Assembly: GCA_015067485.1 (NCBI GenBank)
Contig: SVMJ01000009.1
Coordinates: 1-64,000, forward strand
Length of the DNA stretch: 64,000 nucleotides
Direction of reading: 5' to 3'
Origin: Oscillospiraceae bacterium
Lineage (GTDB): Bacteria > Bacillota > Clostridia > Oscillospirales > JAAYXM01
Part shown: positions 18,014-28,349 of the stretch, one piece after another
How positions within the stretch are numbered: position 1 is the stretch's first letter
How the letters are laid out: each line of letters starts with the position of its first letter
Notes under the pieces: generated by a model
What the model was told of the DNA's origin: nothing
The model's input: only the letters and a program-made list of their open reading frames with translations
Databases searched by the model: none
Translations under genes and position numbers: made by a program

Positions 18014-19072
18014 ATGTTGAATCGCTATCGTATTCTTGCGCTCGCACTCGCTGTGGTGTTGTGTCTCACGATGTTCTCCGCTTGCGGAAAACCGACAGAT
18101 GAGCCCGATGAACCCGTGGCAGAGACCTTTGTTCCGGAGCCGGAACCCGAACCTGTCTTTTACAGTTATCTGACCGGGCTTCCTGTGGATGAAGCAACTT
18201 CCACCCGCCGTCCGATCGCGATCATGATCAACAACATCAAGCAGGCGCTTCCGCAGTTTGGCATCTCCAAAGCAGGCGTGATTTACGAAGCATTGGCAGA
18301 AGGCGGCATCACCCGTATGCTCGCGGTGTTTGACCAATACGAAGACATCGAGCAGATCGGCAGTATCCGCAGTTCCCGTCCGTATTACTTAGACCTTGCA
18401 CAGGGTTTGGATGCGATCTACTTCCACATCGGCGGAAGCCCGGAAGCATATAAACAACTCTCATCGCGAACCATTGATTCGTTCGACTTGATCAGCGGTT
18501 CCAACAACGATCTTTCCTGGCGCGATAAGAGCCGTATCAAGAATAACGGCTATGAGCACAGCGTGCTGACTTCGGGCGCCCGCATCGCGGCAAAGATTGA
18601 AAAAACCGGTCTTCGCAACACGAGAAACACCGCATACACCACCGCATTCAACTTTGCTGACGATGTAACTTTAGAAAGCGGTATAGTTGCAAACAAGGTT
18701 ACCGTCCCCTTCTCCAATTACAAAACCGGCGTGTTCACCTATGATGCCGAAAACGATTTCTACCGTGTGGCGCAATACGGTCAGGCGCACGTGGACGCAG
18801 GCACAGGCGGACAACTCGCAATGAAAAATGTATTTGTGCTTCACATCAATTCCTATGTCCTTGACAGCGCAGGGCGCCTTGGTTTTGACATTGTGGGAAG
18901 CGGCAAGGGCAAGTACATCACGGGCGGTAAAGTGATTGATATCAACTGGGAAAAGGAATCGCACTCGCGTTCATTCTACTACACCACCGCGGACGGCAGT
19001 GAACTCGAAGTCGCGCGCGGCGACAGTTATGTGTGCATTGTCCCGCTGAATGCGAATGTAACAGTTGAATAG
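18014..19072 (+). CDS. DUF3048 (YerB-like) lipoprotein
   Basis: Exported lipoprotein: signal peptide with lipobox FSAC (Cys about residue 24), acidic Pro/Glu linker (residues about 28-48), then the DUF3048 N-terminal domain (RPIAIMINNIKQALPQFGIS, GIIYEALAEGGITRM-like segment, IGSIRSSRPYYLDLA) and C-terminal domain. Function unknown; B. subtilis YerB is the reference. The start at 18014 follows AAAGGA; an in-frame GTG 9 nt upstream is possible. Followed by a strong terminator. Confidence 0.88.
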   Translation: MLNRYRILALALAVVLCLTMFSACGKPTDEPDEPVAETFVPEPEPEPVFYSYLTGLPVDEATSTRRPIAIMINNIKQALPQFGISKAGVIYEALAEGGITRMLAVFDQYEDIEQIGSIRSSRPYYLDLAQGLDAIYFHIGGSPEAYKQLSSRTIDSFDLISGSNNDLSWRDKSRIKNNGYEHSVLTSGARIAAKIEKTGLRNTRNTAYTTAFNFADDVTLESGIVANKVTVPFSNYKTGVFTYDAENDFYRVAQYGQAHVDAGTGGQLAMKNVFVLHINSYVLDSAGRLGFDIVGSGKGKYITGGKVIDINWEKESHSRSFYYTTADGSELEVARGDSYVCIVPLNANVTVE

Positions 19073-19075
19073 ATA

Positions 19076-19107
19076 AAAACCACCTCGGTTTATCCGAGGT
19101 GGTTTTG
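19076..19107. terminator. bidirectional terminator
   Basis: Stem AACCACCTCGG / CCGAGGTGGTT with flanking A and T runs, between the convergent DUF3048 gene and sigG. Confidence 0.85.
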
Positions 19108-19881
19108 TTAAATCTGCTTTTTGATTCGCTCGATCGCGCCTTTTTCAAGGCGCGATACTTGTGCCTGACTGATGCCGATTTCGTTTGCCACTTCCATCTG
19201 TGTTTTTCCGTCGTAAAAGCGCAAAGACAGGATATGCCGTTCGCGTTCGCCCAAGCGGCTGACCGCTTCTTTGATCGCGATATGCTCAAGCCAACTCTCG
19301 TCGGTGTTTTTGGTGTCCCGCACCTGGTCCATCACACAAACCGTGTCCCCGCCCGCGTCCGAATACACCGGCTCGTAAAGTGAAACAGGATCCATAATGG
19401 CATCCAGCGCAAAGACCACATCTTCGCATTTGACATCCATCCGTTTTGCGATTTCTTCCACGGTTGGTTCCCGCTGGTTTTCACAAATAAGTGCTTCTTT
19501 CGTTTGTAGTGCGCGGTAGGCAATATCGCGCATAGAACGAGACACACGGATCGGACTGTTATCACGCAGATAACGGCGGATCTCACCAATGATCATGGGA
19601 ACCGCATAGGTGGAAAGCCGCACGTTCAAGCTGATATCAAAGTTATCGATCGATTTAATCAGCCCCACGCATCCGACCTGGAACAGGTCGTCCACTTGTT
19701 CGCCACGGTTTACAAATCGTTGTATCACGCTGAGCACCAGCCGGAGATTGCCCGAGATCAATTCTTCTCGTGCGCTCAAATCTCCCGCCCGGTACTTTCG
19801 CAGAAGTTCGTTGATCTGGTCATTGGTTAAAACCTTGAGTTTTGCGGTGTTGACGCCGCAGATCTCGACTTTCCCCTGCAA
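19108..19881 (-). CDS. sigG: sporulation sigma factor SigG
   Basis: Late forespore sigma factor. The N-terminus KVEICGVNTAKLKVLTN is the SigG-specific anti-sigma-binding segment that distinguishes it from SigF. It continues with region 2 (LVLSVIQRFVNRGEQVDDLF, CVGLIKSIDNF), the GEIRRYLRDNSPIRVSRS segment, and region 4.2 with the HTH TQMEVANEIGISQAQVSRLE. 257 residues. The start must be TTG at 19881, since no ATG or GTG fits; GGAG-rich sequence lies upstream. Unlike Bacillus and many Clostridia, spoIIGA-sigE is not next to it. Preceded by a sigma-F-type promoter. Confidence 0.95.
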   Translation of the reverse strand: MQGKVEICGVNTAKLKVLTNDQINELLRKYRAGDLSAREELISGNLRLVLSVIQRFVNRGEQVDDLFQVGCVGLIKSIDNFDISLNVRLSTYAVPMIIGEIRRYLRDNSPIRVSRSMRDIAYRALQTKEALICENQREPTVEEIAKRMDVKCEDVVFALDAIMDPVSLYEPVYSDAGGDTVCVMDQVRDTKNTDESWLEHIAIKEAVSRLGERERHILSLRFYDGKTQMEVANEIGISQAQVSRLEKGAIERIKKQI

Positions 19882-19919
19882 GGATATCCCGCCTCTCCTG
19901 TGTCAAATTCTGTGTTACC

Positions 19920-19948
19920 ATTATTGCCGAACGCAAAATTTTTCATAC
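19920..19948 (-). promoter_or_regulatory. sigma-F-type promoter of sigG
   Basis: Minus strand GTATG, 15-nt spacer, GGCAATAAT. The -10 matches the B. subtilis sigma-F consensus GGnnAnAHT at every defined position and the -35 matches GYATR. It lies about 40 nt upstream of the sigG start and just beyond the preceding terminator, as expected for forespore expression. Confidence 0.7.
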
Positions 19949-19961
19949 AGACGGGAAAATA

Positions 19962-19990
19962 AAAAGTCGGGTGTTAATCACCCGACTTTT
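19962..19990 (-). terminator. terminator of the exopolysaccharide operon
   Basis: Stem AAAAGTCGGGTG / CACCCGACTTTT overlapping the last codons of the VanZ gene. It separates the polysaccharide operon from the sigma-F promoter of sigG. Confidence 0.8.
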
Positions 19991-20459
19991 GTTTTTCATG
20001 ATGGATCAAAGTGTAAATTGCAAAGATGAAAAGTACTCCGAGCAGTGCGCCAAGAGAGTCGATACAGACATCGCGCAGCTCCCCGCTTCTGCCAAAAACC
20101 ATGGTTTGATGCCATTCATCGGAAATCGCGTAAACCACGCTGATTGCAACCGAAAGACACGGGCGATGCCGGGTTTTCAGACGGTGTGTATACAATGCGC
20201 CCATGCAGAGCATTCCGAGAACTGCATAGATGGACATATGCGCAAGTTTTCGCACAACGTGTTGCAGCTCTTCAATGCGAAGTTCCTGCTGTGCGGTGGT
20301 AAGCGTTTCAAACGATGTGTCAAACCACGAAAGAATCGCACGAATGAACGTTCCGCTTTGTCCACTTGACTCAGGTGCCGTTTGGGATGAGAAGAAGAAA
20401 ATGATCCCCATCCAGACGAGCACCGCCGACCAACGTAGGAATCTTTTTGGGTTTTGCAT
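19974..20459 (-). CDS. VanZ family membrane protein
   Basis: 161 residues with four hydrophobic segments and the VanZ hallmarks FFFSSQ near the N-terminus, RKLAHMSIYAVLG and AISDEWHQ. VanZ-like proteins are linked to low-level teicoplanin resistance and envelope polysaccharide loci; no molecular activity is established. It starts 8 nt after the flippase stop, so it belongs to that operon. Confidence 0.85.
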   Translation of the reverse strand: MQNPKRFLRWSAVLVWMGIIFFFSSQTAPESSGQSGTFIRAILSWFDTSFETLTTAQQELRIEELQHVVRKLAHMSIYAVLGMLCMGALYTHRLKTRHRPCLSVAISVVYAISDEWHQTMVFGRSGELRDVCIDSLGALLGVLFIFAIYTLIHHEKQKSGD

Positions 20460-20467
20460 ACCGCGTG

Positions 20468-21988
20468 CTACCTCCGAAGTTTTTTGCGTACCAAATCCAG
20501 CGCGTAGCGGAATTCCGGTTTTCTATGAAACAAGAGCACCATAATCGCGTTTGGAACGATCATGCAGATCAGACATTGTCCGATAAATGCCGCGATATTT
20601 CCATATGGAAGCAACATCACGAGACGATTGGTGATAAATGAGAGTGCAGCCGTAAGAACGGTAAACTTCCCATATTCCACACAATACCATTTCCCGTTCT
20701 GCCCCAGTGTGTACTTAAAGACCACATACGGTTCCACCCAGCTTCGGGTTACAATCATACTGATTGCAGTCCCCCACAAAATCCCGAGAATCCCCATCGT
20801 TCTGCCTAAGATGATGGATACAACCAAATTGATTGTTGCTTCCACAATGGAGCAGTAGCGGTCTTTCCAGAACAGACCGCCTGCCGACTTAAAGCTGTGT
20901 ACCGGCTGATTCATGTTGCGCAAGTAGAAATCAAATACAATGATGAAAACGACCGGCCATGCAAGCAGGTAGTCCGATCCTGCCCAAAGAGTGATAAACG
21001 GTTGAAATAAACACCACAGACACACGCAGCAGAAGCATGTGATCCAGTTGTTTAGAAAAAAGCATCTGGAAAAAACCGTTTGTTTATGTGCGGGTTCGCT
21101 TAACACATTTAAGTTCCCAAAACCGGAAGTTAACGCAGAATAAACCACAGCACTAATTCTGTTGAGCGCTGTAAGGATCAAGGCATAGTTTGAATACAGA
21201 CCGGTAATGATGAGACTGTCGAGCATCGTGATTAAAACATTATCGCTTCCTGTGATCAATACCATTCCACTTTTGTACATCAGCATCGCTTTGATGTAAT
21301 GAAACAGATCGCCACGTTGTTTTTTTGTAATCCGCTCTTTACGATAGTGTTTCAAAAACGGATATGCTCGGTTTGCTTTTACGGAAATACGAATGTTAAA
21401 CGCCAGCGTGGTGAGTGCTTGGACAACAAGATAGAGGATAAAATCTTTTGTGAGAAGCAAAACAACACATTGGAAAAATGTTTTAGCCACCGAGAGATAA
21501 ATGTTATTTCTCGCATCCACATGTCCGTTTTGATCTGCTATAAACATAGCACTCTTATAGGAAAAAAAGTAAGTAACACCGGAGTTTAAAACGTAGAGAA
21601 AATAAATCTGCGAAAGATTCGGAATGCTTGTTTGTTCTCGGATAATGTAGGGTAAAATCGGAATCAACGAGGCACCAACACCAATGACGACAACACCAAT
21701 GATGCGATATGCCACGGAATAAAAATTCATGTACGCCGCGGTAAGGCTCTCATTTTGTTCTGCCAATGGCTTGTACAAAAAATAGTTCAACGCCGCCCCA
21801 ATGCCAAGATCTGCGAGTGAAAGAAGCGACAAAATGTTGTTAAACAAACCGCCTATCCCGAGATATTCTTTATTTAAGCAAATAATGAATACACTTCTCC
21901 CGACAAATGTTGCCAGACATGCAATAATCTGTCCTAGTAGCAAGTATTTTATATTGCGTACTGCTTTTTTTACTCGTGATTCAGCCAT
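20468..21988 (-). CDS. Wzx-type oligosaccharide flippase
   Basis: A polytopic membrane protein of 506 residues with about 12-14 predicted helices by hydropathy, of the MATE-like polysaccharide transporter class: N-terminal LLGQIIACLATFVGRSVFI and YLGIGGLFNNILSLLSLADLGIGAALN segments. It would translocate the undecaprenyl-linked repeat unit made by the adjacent glycosyltransferases. The ATG at 21988 follows GAGG with 6-nt spacing; an upstream GTG at 22009 is less likely. Confidence 0.88.
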   Translation of the reverse strand: MAESRVKKAVRNIKYLLLGQIIACLATFVGRSVFIICLNKEYLGIGGLFNNILSLLSLADLGIGAALNYFLYKPLAEQNESLTAAYMNFYSVAYRIIGVVVIGVGASLIPILPYIIREQTSIPNLSQIYFLYVLNSGVTYFFSYKSAMFIADQNGHVDARNNIYLSVAKTFFQCVVLLLTKDFILYLVVQALTTLAFNIRISVKANRAYPFLKHYRKERITKKQRGDLFHYIKAMLMYKSGMVLITGSDNVLITMLDSLIITGLYSNYALILTALNRISAVVYSALTSGFGNLNVLSEPAHKQTVFSRCFFLNNWITCFCCVCLWCLFQPFITLWAGSDYLLAWPVVFIIVFDFYLRNMNQPVHSFKSAGGLFWKDRYCSIVEATINLVVSIILGRTMGILGILWGTAISMIVTRSWVEPYVVFKYTLGQNGKWYCVEYGKFTVLTAALSFITNRLVMLLPYGNIAAFIGQCLICMIVPNAIMVLLFHRKPEFRYALDLVRKKLRR

Positions 21989-22013
21989 AAGAAACCTCAA
22001 CTTTTTCACGCAA

Positions 22014-23297
22014 CTATTTCAAATACTTCGAACTTTCTTCAACCAATTCTTCTGTGGTTCCCCAGTCAATTTTTTCTTTCAACTCTTCTTGATGTAATTC
22101 CGCCGCTCGCGCAACGATTGTGTTGACCGCATACGAAACAATGAAAAGATACGAAATATCAGACATATCCAACAAAACAAGCGAAATAGCAGTTAGGAAG
22201 AACAAGCAATAAAAAACCGGGATTTTAAGCATGGCACCCTTGAACGATTTCCATGTATTCAACACGATCGGCAAGTAATATAAGCCCGCACCCACGATGC
22301 CAAAGTTTGCCAAAATGTCAACATAAGTGTTATGTGCCGAAATTTTACTGCCGTAAATAGTTGTTTGGAAATATTGACTTGCGATATAGCCAAAGGAACT
22401 GGTACCTTTCCCGAACAAAGGACTCTCGCGGAACAGCGACATCCCGACTTCCATCAAGCGAAGGCGGTCTTCCGTCGCCTGGTCAGCGGTTGTCGATCCT
22501 TGTAACGTCGTCTCAAAGAAAATCTGCAAGCGCTGCAGGATTTGTTCAAATGCCGGAAGTTGCAAGAGAAGGAGGACTCCGGCAAAAATGGAAGCAACCA
22601 GAAGCAATCCTTTGAAAAAAGACTTTTGCATTTTTTCAAAAGCGAAAAAGAACAGGACTGCACAGAATACAAACAACATCGCTTTTCGCGAAGAGGATGC
22701 AACAACGATTAAAATCGGCAATATAGACAGGATGTAGTAGTGGTACTTCTTGTGCATTTTTGCAAGATACAAGCAAAGTGCGAATGTCGTTCCCGCGTAC
22801 AGACCGAACTGGTTGATACCGCAAATTTCATAGCCCAAACGTTCACCGGTCTGTATTGCACTGAAAAAATGCGACGGACCGTAGAACGCAATGGAATATA
22901 CGCAAAACGCAAGTCCCGCTAGGCAGAAAAGGCGCAAATAACGATCGCAGTCTTCTTTGGTTTCCAGCACATTATAGAGACAGAATGCGAAAACCACATA
23001 GCCGAGCAAAACCTGTATTACGTCACTAAACGGGTCTGCCACAAAACTCCAGAAACAAGCAAGCAATGTATAGAGCAAAAACGCAACTAAGAAGAACAGG
23101 TATTGTCCTACTCGTACTCTTTTGTTTAGCAACATATATCCCACGCTCAACGCATAAAACGCACACAAAAATGCAAGTGCAACCACACGAATCAAACTGA
23201 AAAATACCGCCAGGAAGAACGATAATTCAACCAAAACTTTCATCCAGTTCATCGAAAGATTCTTCGGTTGTTTCAAATATTCCGATTTTAAATTCAT
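22014..23297 (-). CDS. O-antigen ligase/polymerase family (Wzy-like) membrane protein
   Basis: A 427-residue, highly hydrophobic protein with about 11-12 helices and one larger extracytoplasmic loop containing FGKGTSSFGYIASQYF and ISAHNTYVDILANFGIVGAGLYY. That loop is the Wzy_C/O-antigen-ligase signature in which the HNTY His is functionally important. It probably polymerises the surface polysaccharide. The ATG at 23297 is preferred over an upstream TTG at 23324. Confidence 0.87.
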   Translation of the reverse strand: MNLKSEYLKQPKNLSMNWMKVLVELSFFLAVFFSLIRVVALAFLCAFYALSVGYMLLNKRVRVGQYLFFLVAFLLYTLLACFWSFVADPFSDVIQVLLGYVVFAFCLYNVLETKEDCDRYLRLFCLAGLAFCVYSIAFYGPSHFFSAIQTGERLGYEICGINQFGLYAGTTFALCLYLAKMHKKYHYYILSILPILIVVASSSRKAMLFVFCAVLFFFAFEKMQKSFFKGLLLVASIFAGVLLLLQLPAFEQILQRLQIFFETTLQGSTTADQATEDRLRLMEVGMSLFRESPLFGKGTSSFGYIASQYFQTTIYGSKISAHNTYVDILANFGIVGAGLYYLPIVLNTWKSFKGAMLKIPVFYCLFFLTAISLVLLDMSDISYLFIVSYAVNTIVARAAELHQEELKEKIDWGTTEELVEESSKYLK

Positions 23298-23324
23298 AAC
23301 GGCATTTCCCCAATATCTTTCCAA

Positions 23325-24470
23325 TTAAAATACTATTTCGAGTAACCGCTCACGATACTGTTCAAATGAGAACATTTTTGCACGAAGTTCAGAGCGAATG
23401 CGATACGCAGCCAGCGTATTGTTATCATCCAGCAGTTGTACGATTGCATCTGCAAGAATTTTTTCTTTCAAAGGTTCCTTTTCGGTATCCGACCGGAACG
23501 CAGGGCACAAAACGCCATATTCGCAAAGTTCCGCTTTTTGCACCGATTCCACTTTCTCATATCCCAAAATTTCACGCGGACCGGTTTCACAGTCCACTGC
23601 GATTGCAGGGAGTCCACACGCCATTGCTTCTATCAGTGCATTCGGGAACCCCTCGTGAATCGAAGATAAAACATAACAATCGCATTTGGAGAGAATGGCA
23701 AACGGATTTTTTTGGAAGCCGACAAACTGCACACGATCTTCGATTTCAAGCTCGCGCGCAAGTTCTTTCAGTTGTGGCAAAATCACACCATCGCCCACCA
23801 AAACAAGTTGCAGTTCCGGTTTCTTTTCACAAGCGAGTTTCGTAACTCGCAACAAGTGGCGAAAGCCTTTTATATCTTCCATGCGGCCAACGCTTACGAT
23901 GGACGGCTTCAAAATCTCAATGGTCGCCGTTTCTTCCATCATGAGTTTGATTTGATTCACATCATACGGGTTATAAACCGTAACCACTTTACCGACTTTT
24001 AAGCGGCAAGCGCGAGTCAGTTCTTTCGACAATTGTTTTGCAACACAAAGCACTTTGTCTGCTCGATGATACAAAAAATGCCATGCAAACGCACTCAATT
24101 TTCTTCGCGGAACGGATTTGTAGCCGTGTACCGAAAGGATCACCCTGTCGTGTACACGAGAAAGTACATTTGCAAGATTTGCAGGCTCTCCGAATGAAAA
24201 TGTACAAGAAATCTTGTATTCTCGTTTTAGTTTGCGAAGAGCTTTTACACGGCGAAATACATTGATCACCCTCGTAATCTTATTGCTCGAAGAAGGGATA
24301 TTAAGATCAACGATTTCGGCGTCGGTTTCATACACCATATCACGAGCATCAAACACCGCAATGGTTACCTGCTTGATTTCTTTCATGATCTCCGCGGTAT
24401 GGACTGCAATCCGTTCCTGCCCTCCTAATTTTAGGCTGGGAATCAACAACAAAAGATTGTCATTCGCCAC
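23325..24470 (-). CDS. GT4-family glycosyltransferase
   Basis: 381 residues, two Rossmann-like domains (GT-B). N-terminal LLIPSLKLGGQERIAVHTAEIM is the acceptor-domain glycine loop; the C-terminal EX7E motif is HEGFPNALIEAMACGLPAI, preceded by SVGRMEDIKGFRHLL. Retaining transferase using an activated sugar. It overlaps the next upstream glycosyltransferase by 11 nt. Sugar specificity cannot be read. Confidence 0.9.
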   Translation of the reverse strand: MANDNLLLLIPSLKLGGQERIAVHTAEIMKEIKQVTIAVFDARDMVYETDAEIVDLNIPSSSNKITRVINVFRRVKALRKLKREYKISCTFSFGEPANLANVLSRVHDRVILSVHGYKSVPRRKLSAFAWHFLYHRADKVLCVAKQLSKELTRACRLKVGKVVTVYNPYDVNQIKLMMEETATIEILKPSIVSVGRMEDIKGFRHLLRVTKLACEKKPELQLVLVGDGVILPQLKELARELEIEDRVQFVGFQKNPFAILSKCDCYVLSSIHEGFPNALIEAMACGLPAIAVDCETGPREILGYEKVESVQKAELCEYGVLCPAFRSDTEKEPLKEKILADAIVQLLDDNNTLAAYRIRSELRAKMFSFEQYRERLLEIVF

Positions 24471-25593
24471 GAGAAATCTCCTCCATTTGCGAAAGATAAA
24501 AACTCTGCACCTGTTTTACCGAATCCGACAAAGAATATCCCGCATGTACGATCATATCCGATACATTGATCCGTTCCAACCTTGCTTTTGCAAGAATTGC
24601 GTTCGCCCATTCACACGGATCCTCCTGGATGGAACGGAATTCAACGAGTGGTGTTACCCCCACTTCCTTTGTAATCGCATCCGAAATCACGCAAGGAAGA
24701 CCGGAGGCTTGCGCTTCTAAAACAGCAATCGGAAATCCTTCATACAATGACGGGAACACAAACGCATCACATGCTTGCAACAACGCAGGAACATCGCTGC
24801 GAGACCCCAAAAACATGGTTTTTTCCCAAACCCCAAGTTTTTTTGCAAGTTGTTCCATCTCTCCATCGCTTTCATCTTTTCCAACTAAAAGCAAGCGACT
24901 GTTCGGAGTTTTCTTCAGAACTTCCGCAAAAACCCGAAACAAATACGGATGATTTTTCGGAACGCGCAAATTCCCGACATTGACCAAAGTAAAATCTTCA
25001 CCAAGTTTCAATTCTTCTCGCATCTTTTTGCGAATCGCGTCTGAGTACTGATACACTTCGTGACGAATTGTATTTTTCCAAAAAAGAACCTCGCGACGCT
25101 TCATCACTTTTTTTCCATAAAGCCACTTTCCTGCTTTATCGGATACTGCAATTTTATAACTTGCATAACGGTTTGTAGGAAGTTTCACCAAATCTTTCAG
25201 TGCGTTTTTGAGCGAACATGAAAGTAGGGATGTATGCGAATGCGCAATTCGAATCGGAACTCCTGCAGCTTTTGCCCCTTTTAGGAGCGACCCACACCAC
25301 TGATTCATATGGGCATGCACGATTTTATACTCGGGATGTGCAAGGCAGAATCGCTTTAATTGCCGCGGGAGCGTCATAAACTTTTTGAGTGTAATCGGTG
25401 CGTTATAGTAGATTTTTCCACCAAGCCCCCTGATTTCCTCATCAAACTCCCCTTGTTTTAAGCGAAATGTATAGAAATCAAACTGAATCCGGCTTCTATC
25501 AATTTCGCGATAGAGTTCCATCAAAAGATTTTCAATGCCGGCGCGGTTCATCTGTGTAACAATCATCAGAATGCGAATCGGCTGTTGTGACAT
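24460..25593 (-). CDS. GT4-family glycosyltransferase (EpsF-like)
   Basis: 377 residues. The N-terminus ILMIVTQMNRAGIENLLMEL resembles EpsF-type enzymes of Gram-positive exopolysaccharide operons. The C-terminal donor site includes VGNLRVPKNHPYLFRVFAEV and the EX7E motif YEGFPIAVLEAQASGLPCV. Its start overlaps the epimerase stop (TAATG). Likely adds one sugar of the repeat unit. Confidence 0.9.
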   Translation of the reverse strand: MSQQPIRILMIVTQMNRAGIENLLMELYREIDRSRIQFDFYTFRLKQGEFDEEIRGLGGKIYYNAPITLKKFMTLPRQLKRFCLAHPEYKIVHAHMNQWCGSLLKGAKAAGVPIRIAHSHTSLLSCSLKNALKDLVKLPTNRYASYKIAVSDKAGKWLYGKKVMKRREVLFWKNTIRHEVYQYSDAIRKKMREELKLGEDFTLVNVGNLRVPKNHPYLFRVFAEVLKKTPNSRLLLVGKDESDGEMEQLAKKLGVWEKTMFLGSRSDVPALLQACDAFVFPSLYEGFPIAVLEAQASGLPCVISDAITKEVGVTPLVEFRSIQEDPCEWANAILAKARLERINVSDMIVHAGYSLSDSVKQVQSFYLSQMEEISRGE

Positions 25594-26567
25594 TACAAAT
25601 TCTCCTTATACCACTCGATTGCGAGCTTAATCCCGTCTGCAAAACTATAATCCGGGTCATAGCCGAGTAATTTCTTCGCTTTTGAAATATCTGCGTTGCT
25701 ATGTTTGATATCACCTGCACGGTCCGGTCCGAAAATCGGCTCGATGTCTTTTCCGAGTGCGGAAGTAAGACCGTAGTAAATATCAAGCAAAAACTCCTGA
25801 CCACCGTAGCCGATATTGAACGCTTGTCCTGCTGCTTCATGCGGAGCAAGGCAGGCCTTCAAGTTCGCTTCAACAACATTTTCCACATAGGTAAAATCAC
25901 GGGACTGTTTTCCGTCCCCATTGATGGTGGGCACTTCATCATTGATGAGTTGCTTTAAGAACTTCGGAATGACCGCAGCATACGCACCGTCCGGGTCCTG
26001 ACGTTTTCCGAATACATTGAAATAACGCATGCCATATGTATCGAGTCCATAATGCATAGTGTACTGCTTAGCAAATTCCTCATCCACGTGTTTGGTTACC
26101 GCATATGGAGAAAGGAGATTCCCTTCGACTCCTTCGGTTTTCGGAAGTCGCGCCTCATCGCCGTACACAGAAGAGCTGGATGCGTAGACGAACTTTTTCA
26201 CGCCGTTCTGGCGTGCCGCTTCCATCATATTGAGCGCACCGCGAATGTTGATTTCTTCATACAAAAGCGGCATCTTAATACTGCGCGGGACACTTCCCCA
26301 CGCCGCTTGATGCAATACATAATCGACCCCTTCGCATGCTTTCATGCAGGTATCCAGATCGCGAATATCTCCTTTGATAAAGGTGTAGTTCGGATGGTTG
26401 ATGAACAAATCTACATTAGCTTGTTTGCCGGTGGAAAGATCGTCCAAGCAACGGACACGGTATCCCATTTCCAAGATGGCTTCGCAAAGGTTTGAACCGA
26501 TGAATCCCGCGCCTCCGGTAACCAAAAACAATGTATTTTCGTCAAATTCCAGGTGCTTGTAGCCCAT
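25593..26567 (-). CDS. UDP-GlcNAc/UDP-Glc 4-epimerase, WbpP/TviC-like SDR
   Basis: An extended SDR enzyme of 324 residues: NAD motif GGAGFIGSNLCEAIL, substrate loop AAWGSVPRSIKMP (the GSVPRSI segment is typical of WbpP/TviC UDP-N-acetylhexosamine epimerases), and the YAVTKHVDE active site. It would make UDP-GalNAc from UDP-GlcNAc. First gene of the polysaccharide operon. A matching WbpO/TviB-like dehydrogenase is encoded at about 60-61.3 kb, suggesting UDP-GalNAcA synthesis. Confidence 0.85.
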   Translation of the reverse strand: MGYKHLEFDENTLFLVTGGAGFIGSNLCEAILEMGYRVRCLDDLSTGKQANVDLFINHPNYTFIKGDIRDLDTCMKACEGVDYVLHQAAWGSVPRSIKMPLLYEEINIRGALNMMEAARQNGVKKFVYASSSSVYGDEARLPKTEGVEGNLLSPYAVTKHVDEEFAKQYTMHYGLDTYGMRYFNVFGKRQDPDGAYAAVIPKFLKQLINDEVPTINGDGKQSRDFTYVENVVEANLKACLAPHEAAGQAFNIGYGGQEFLLDIYYGLTSALGKDIEPIFGPDRAGDIKHSNADISKAKKLLGYDPDYSFADGIKLAIEWYKENL

Positions 26568-26593
26568 GATTTCACAACCTTTTTCAGTGGTAG

Positions 26594-26623
26594 AATTTAT
26601 AAAAATTTGCTAACAATAGCAAA
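26594..26623 (-). promoter_or_regulatory. promoter with overlapping inverted repeat, exopolysaccharide operon
   Basis: Minus strand TTGCTA, 17-nt spacer, TAAATT. The -35 lies within a perfect inverted repeat (arms TTTGCTA/TAGCAAA, 4-nt centre, 26606-26623), which could be an operator for a dimeric regulator. Weak -10, so only moderately supported. Confidence 0.45.
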
Positions 26624-26668
26624 CGAAGTGTCTGTGTTAGAGTGTCTTTGCGACAAGATAAAAAGTCC

Positions 26669-26702
26669 ATGACTCCGGCCCCGTTTTCGGGGCCGAAGTC
26701 AT
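26669..26702 (-). terminator. terminator after the first SLH gene
   Basis: GC-rich stem ATGACTTCGGCCCCG / CGGGGCCGGAGTCAT with an AAAA loop, followed on the minus strand by GGACTTTTT. Confidence 0.8.
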
Positions 26703-26710
26703 ATTCCCAC

Positions 26711-28261
<1,551 letters not shown>

Positions 28262-28303
28262 GTTGCTTCTCCTAATCAGTTGTTGCTTGTGAAAATTGAA
28301 TCA

Positions 28304-28332
28304 GGGGAACGACTCTTAAGGAGCCGTTCCCC
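28304..28332 (-). terminator. hairpin between the two SLH genes
   Basis: Stem GGGGAACGgCTC / GAGtCGTTCCCC. The following sequence has only a weak T tract, so it may be a leaky terminator or mRNA-stability element that sets the ratio of the two SLH proteins. Confidence 0.55.
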
Positions 28333-28349
28333 AATCATCGTGTCAGTAT

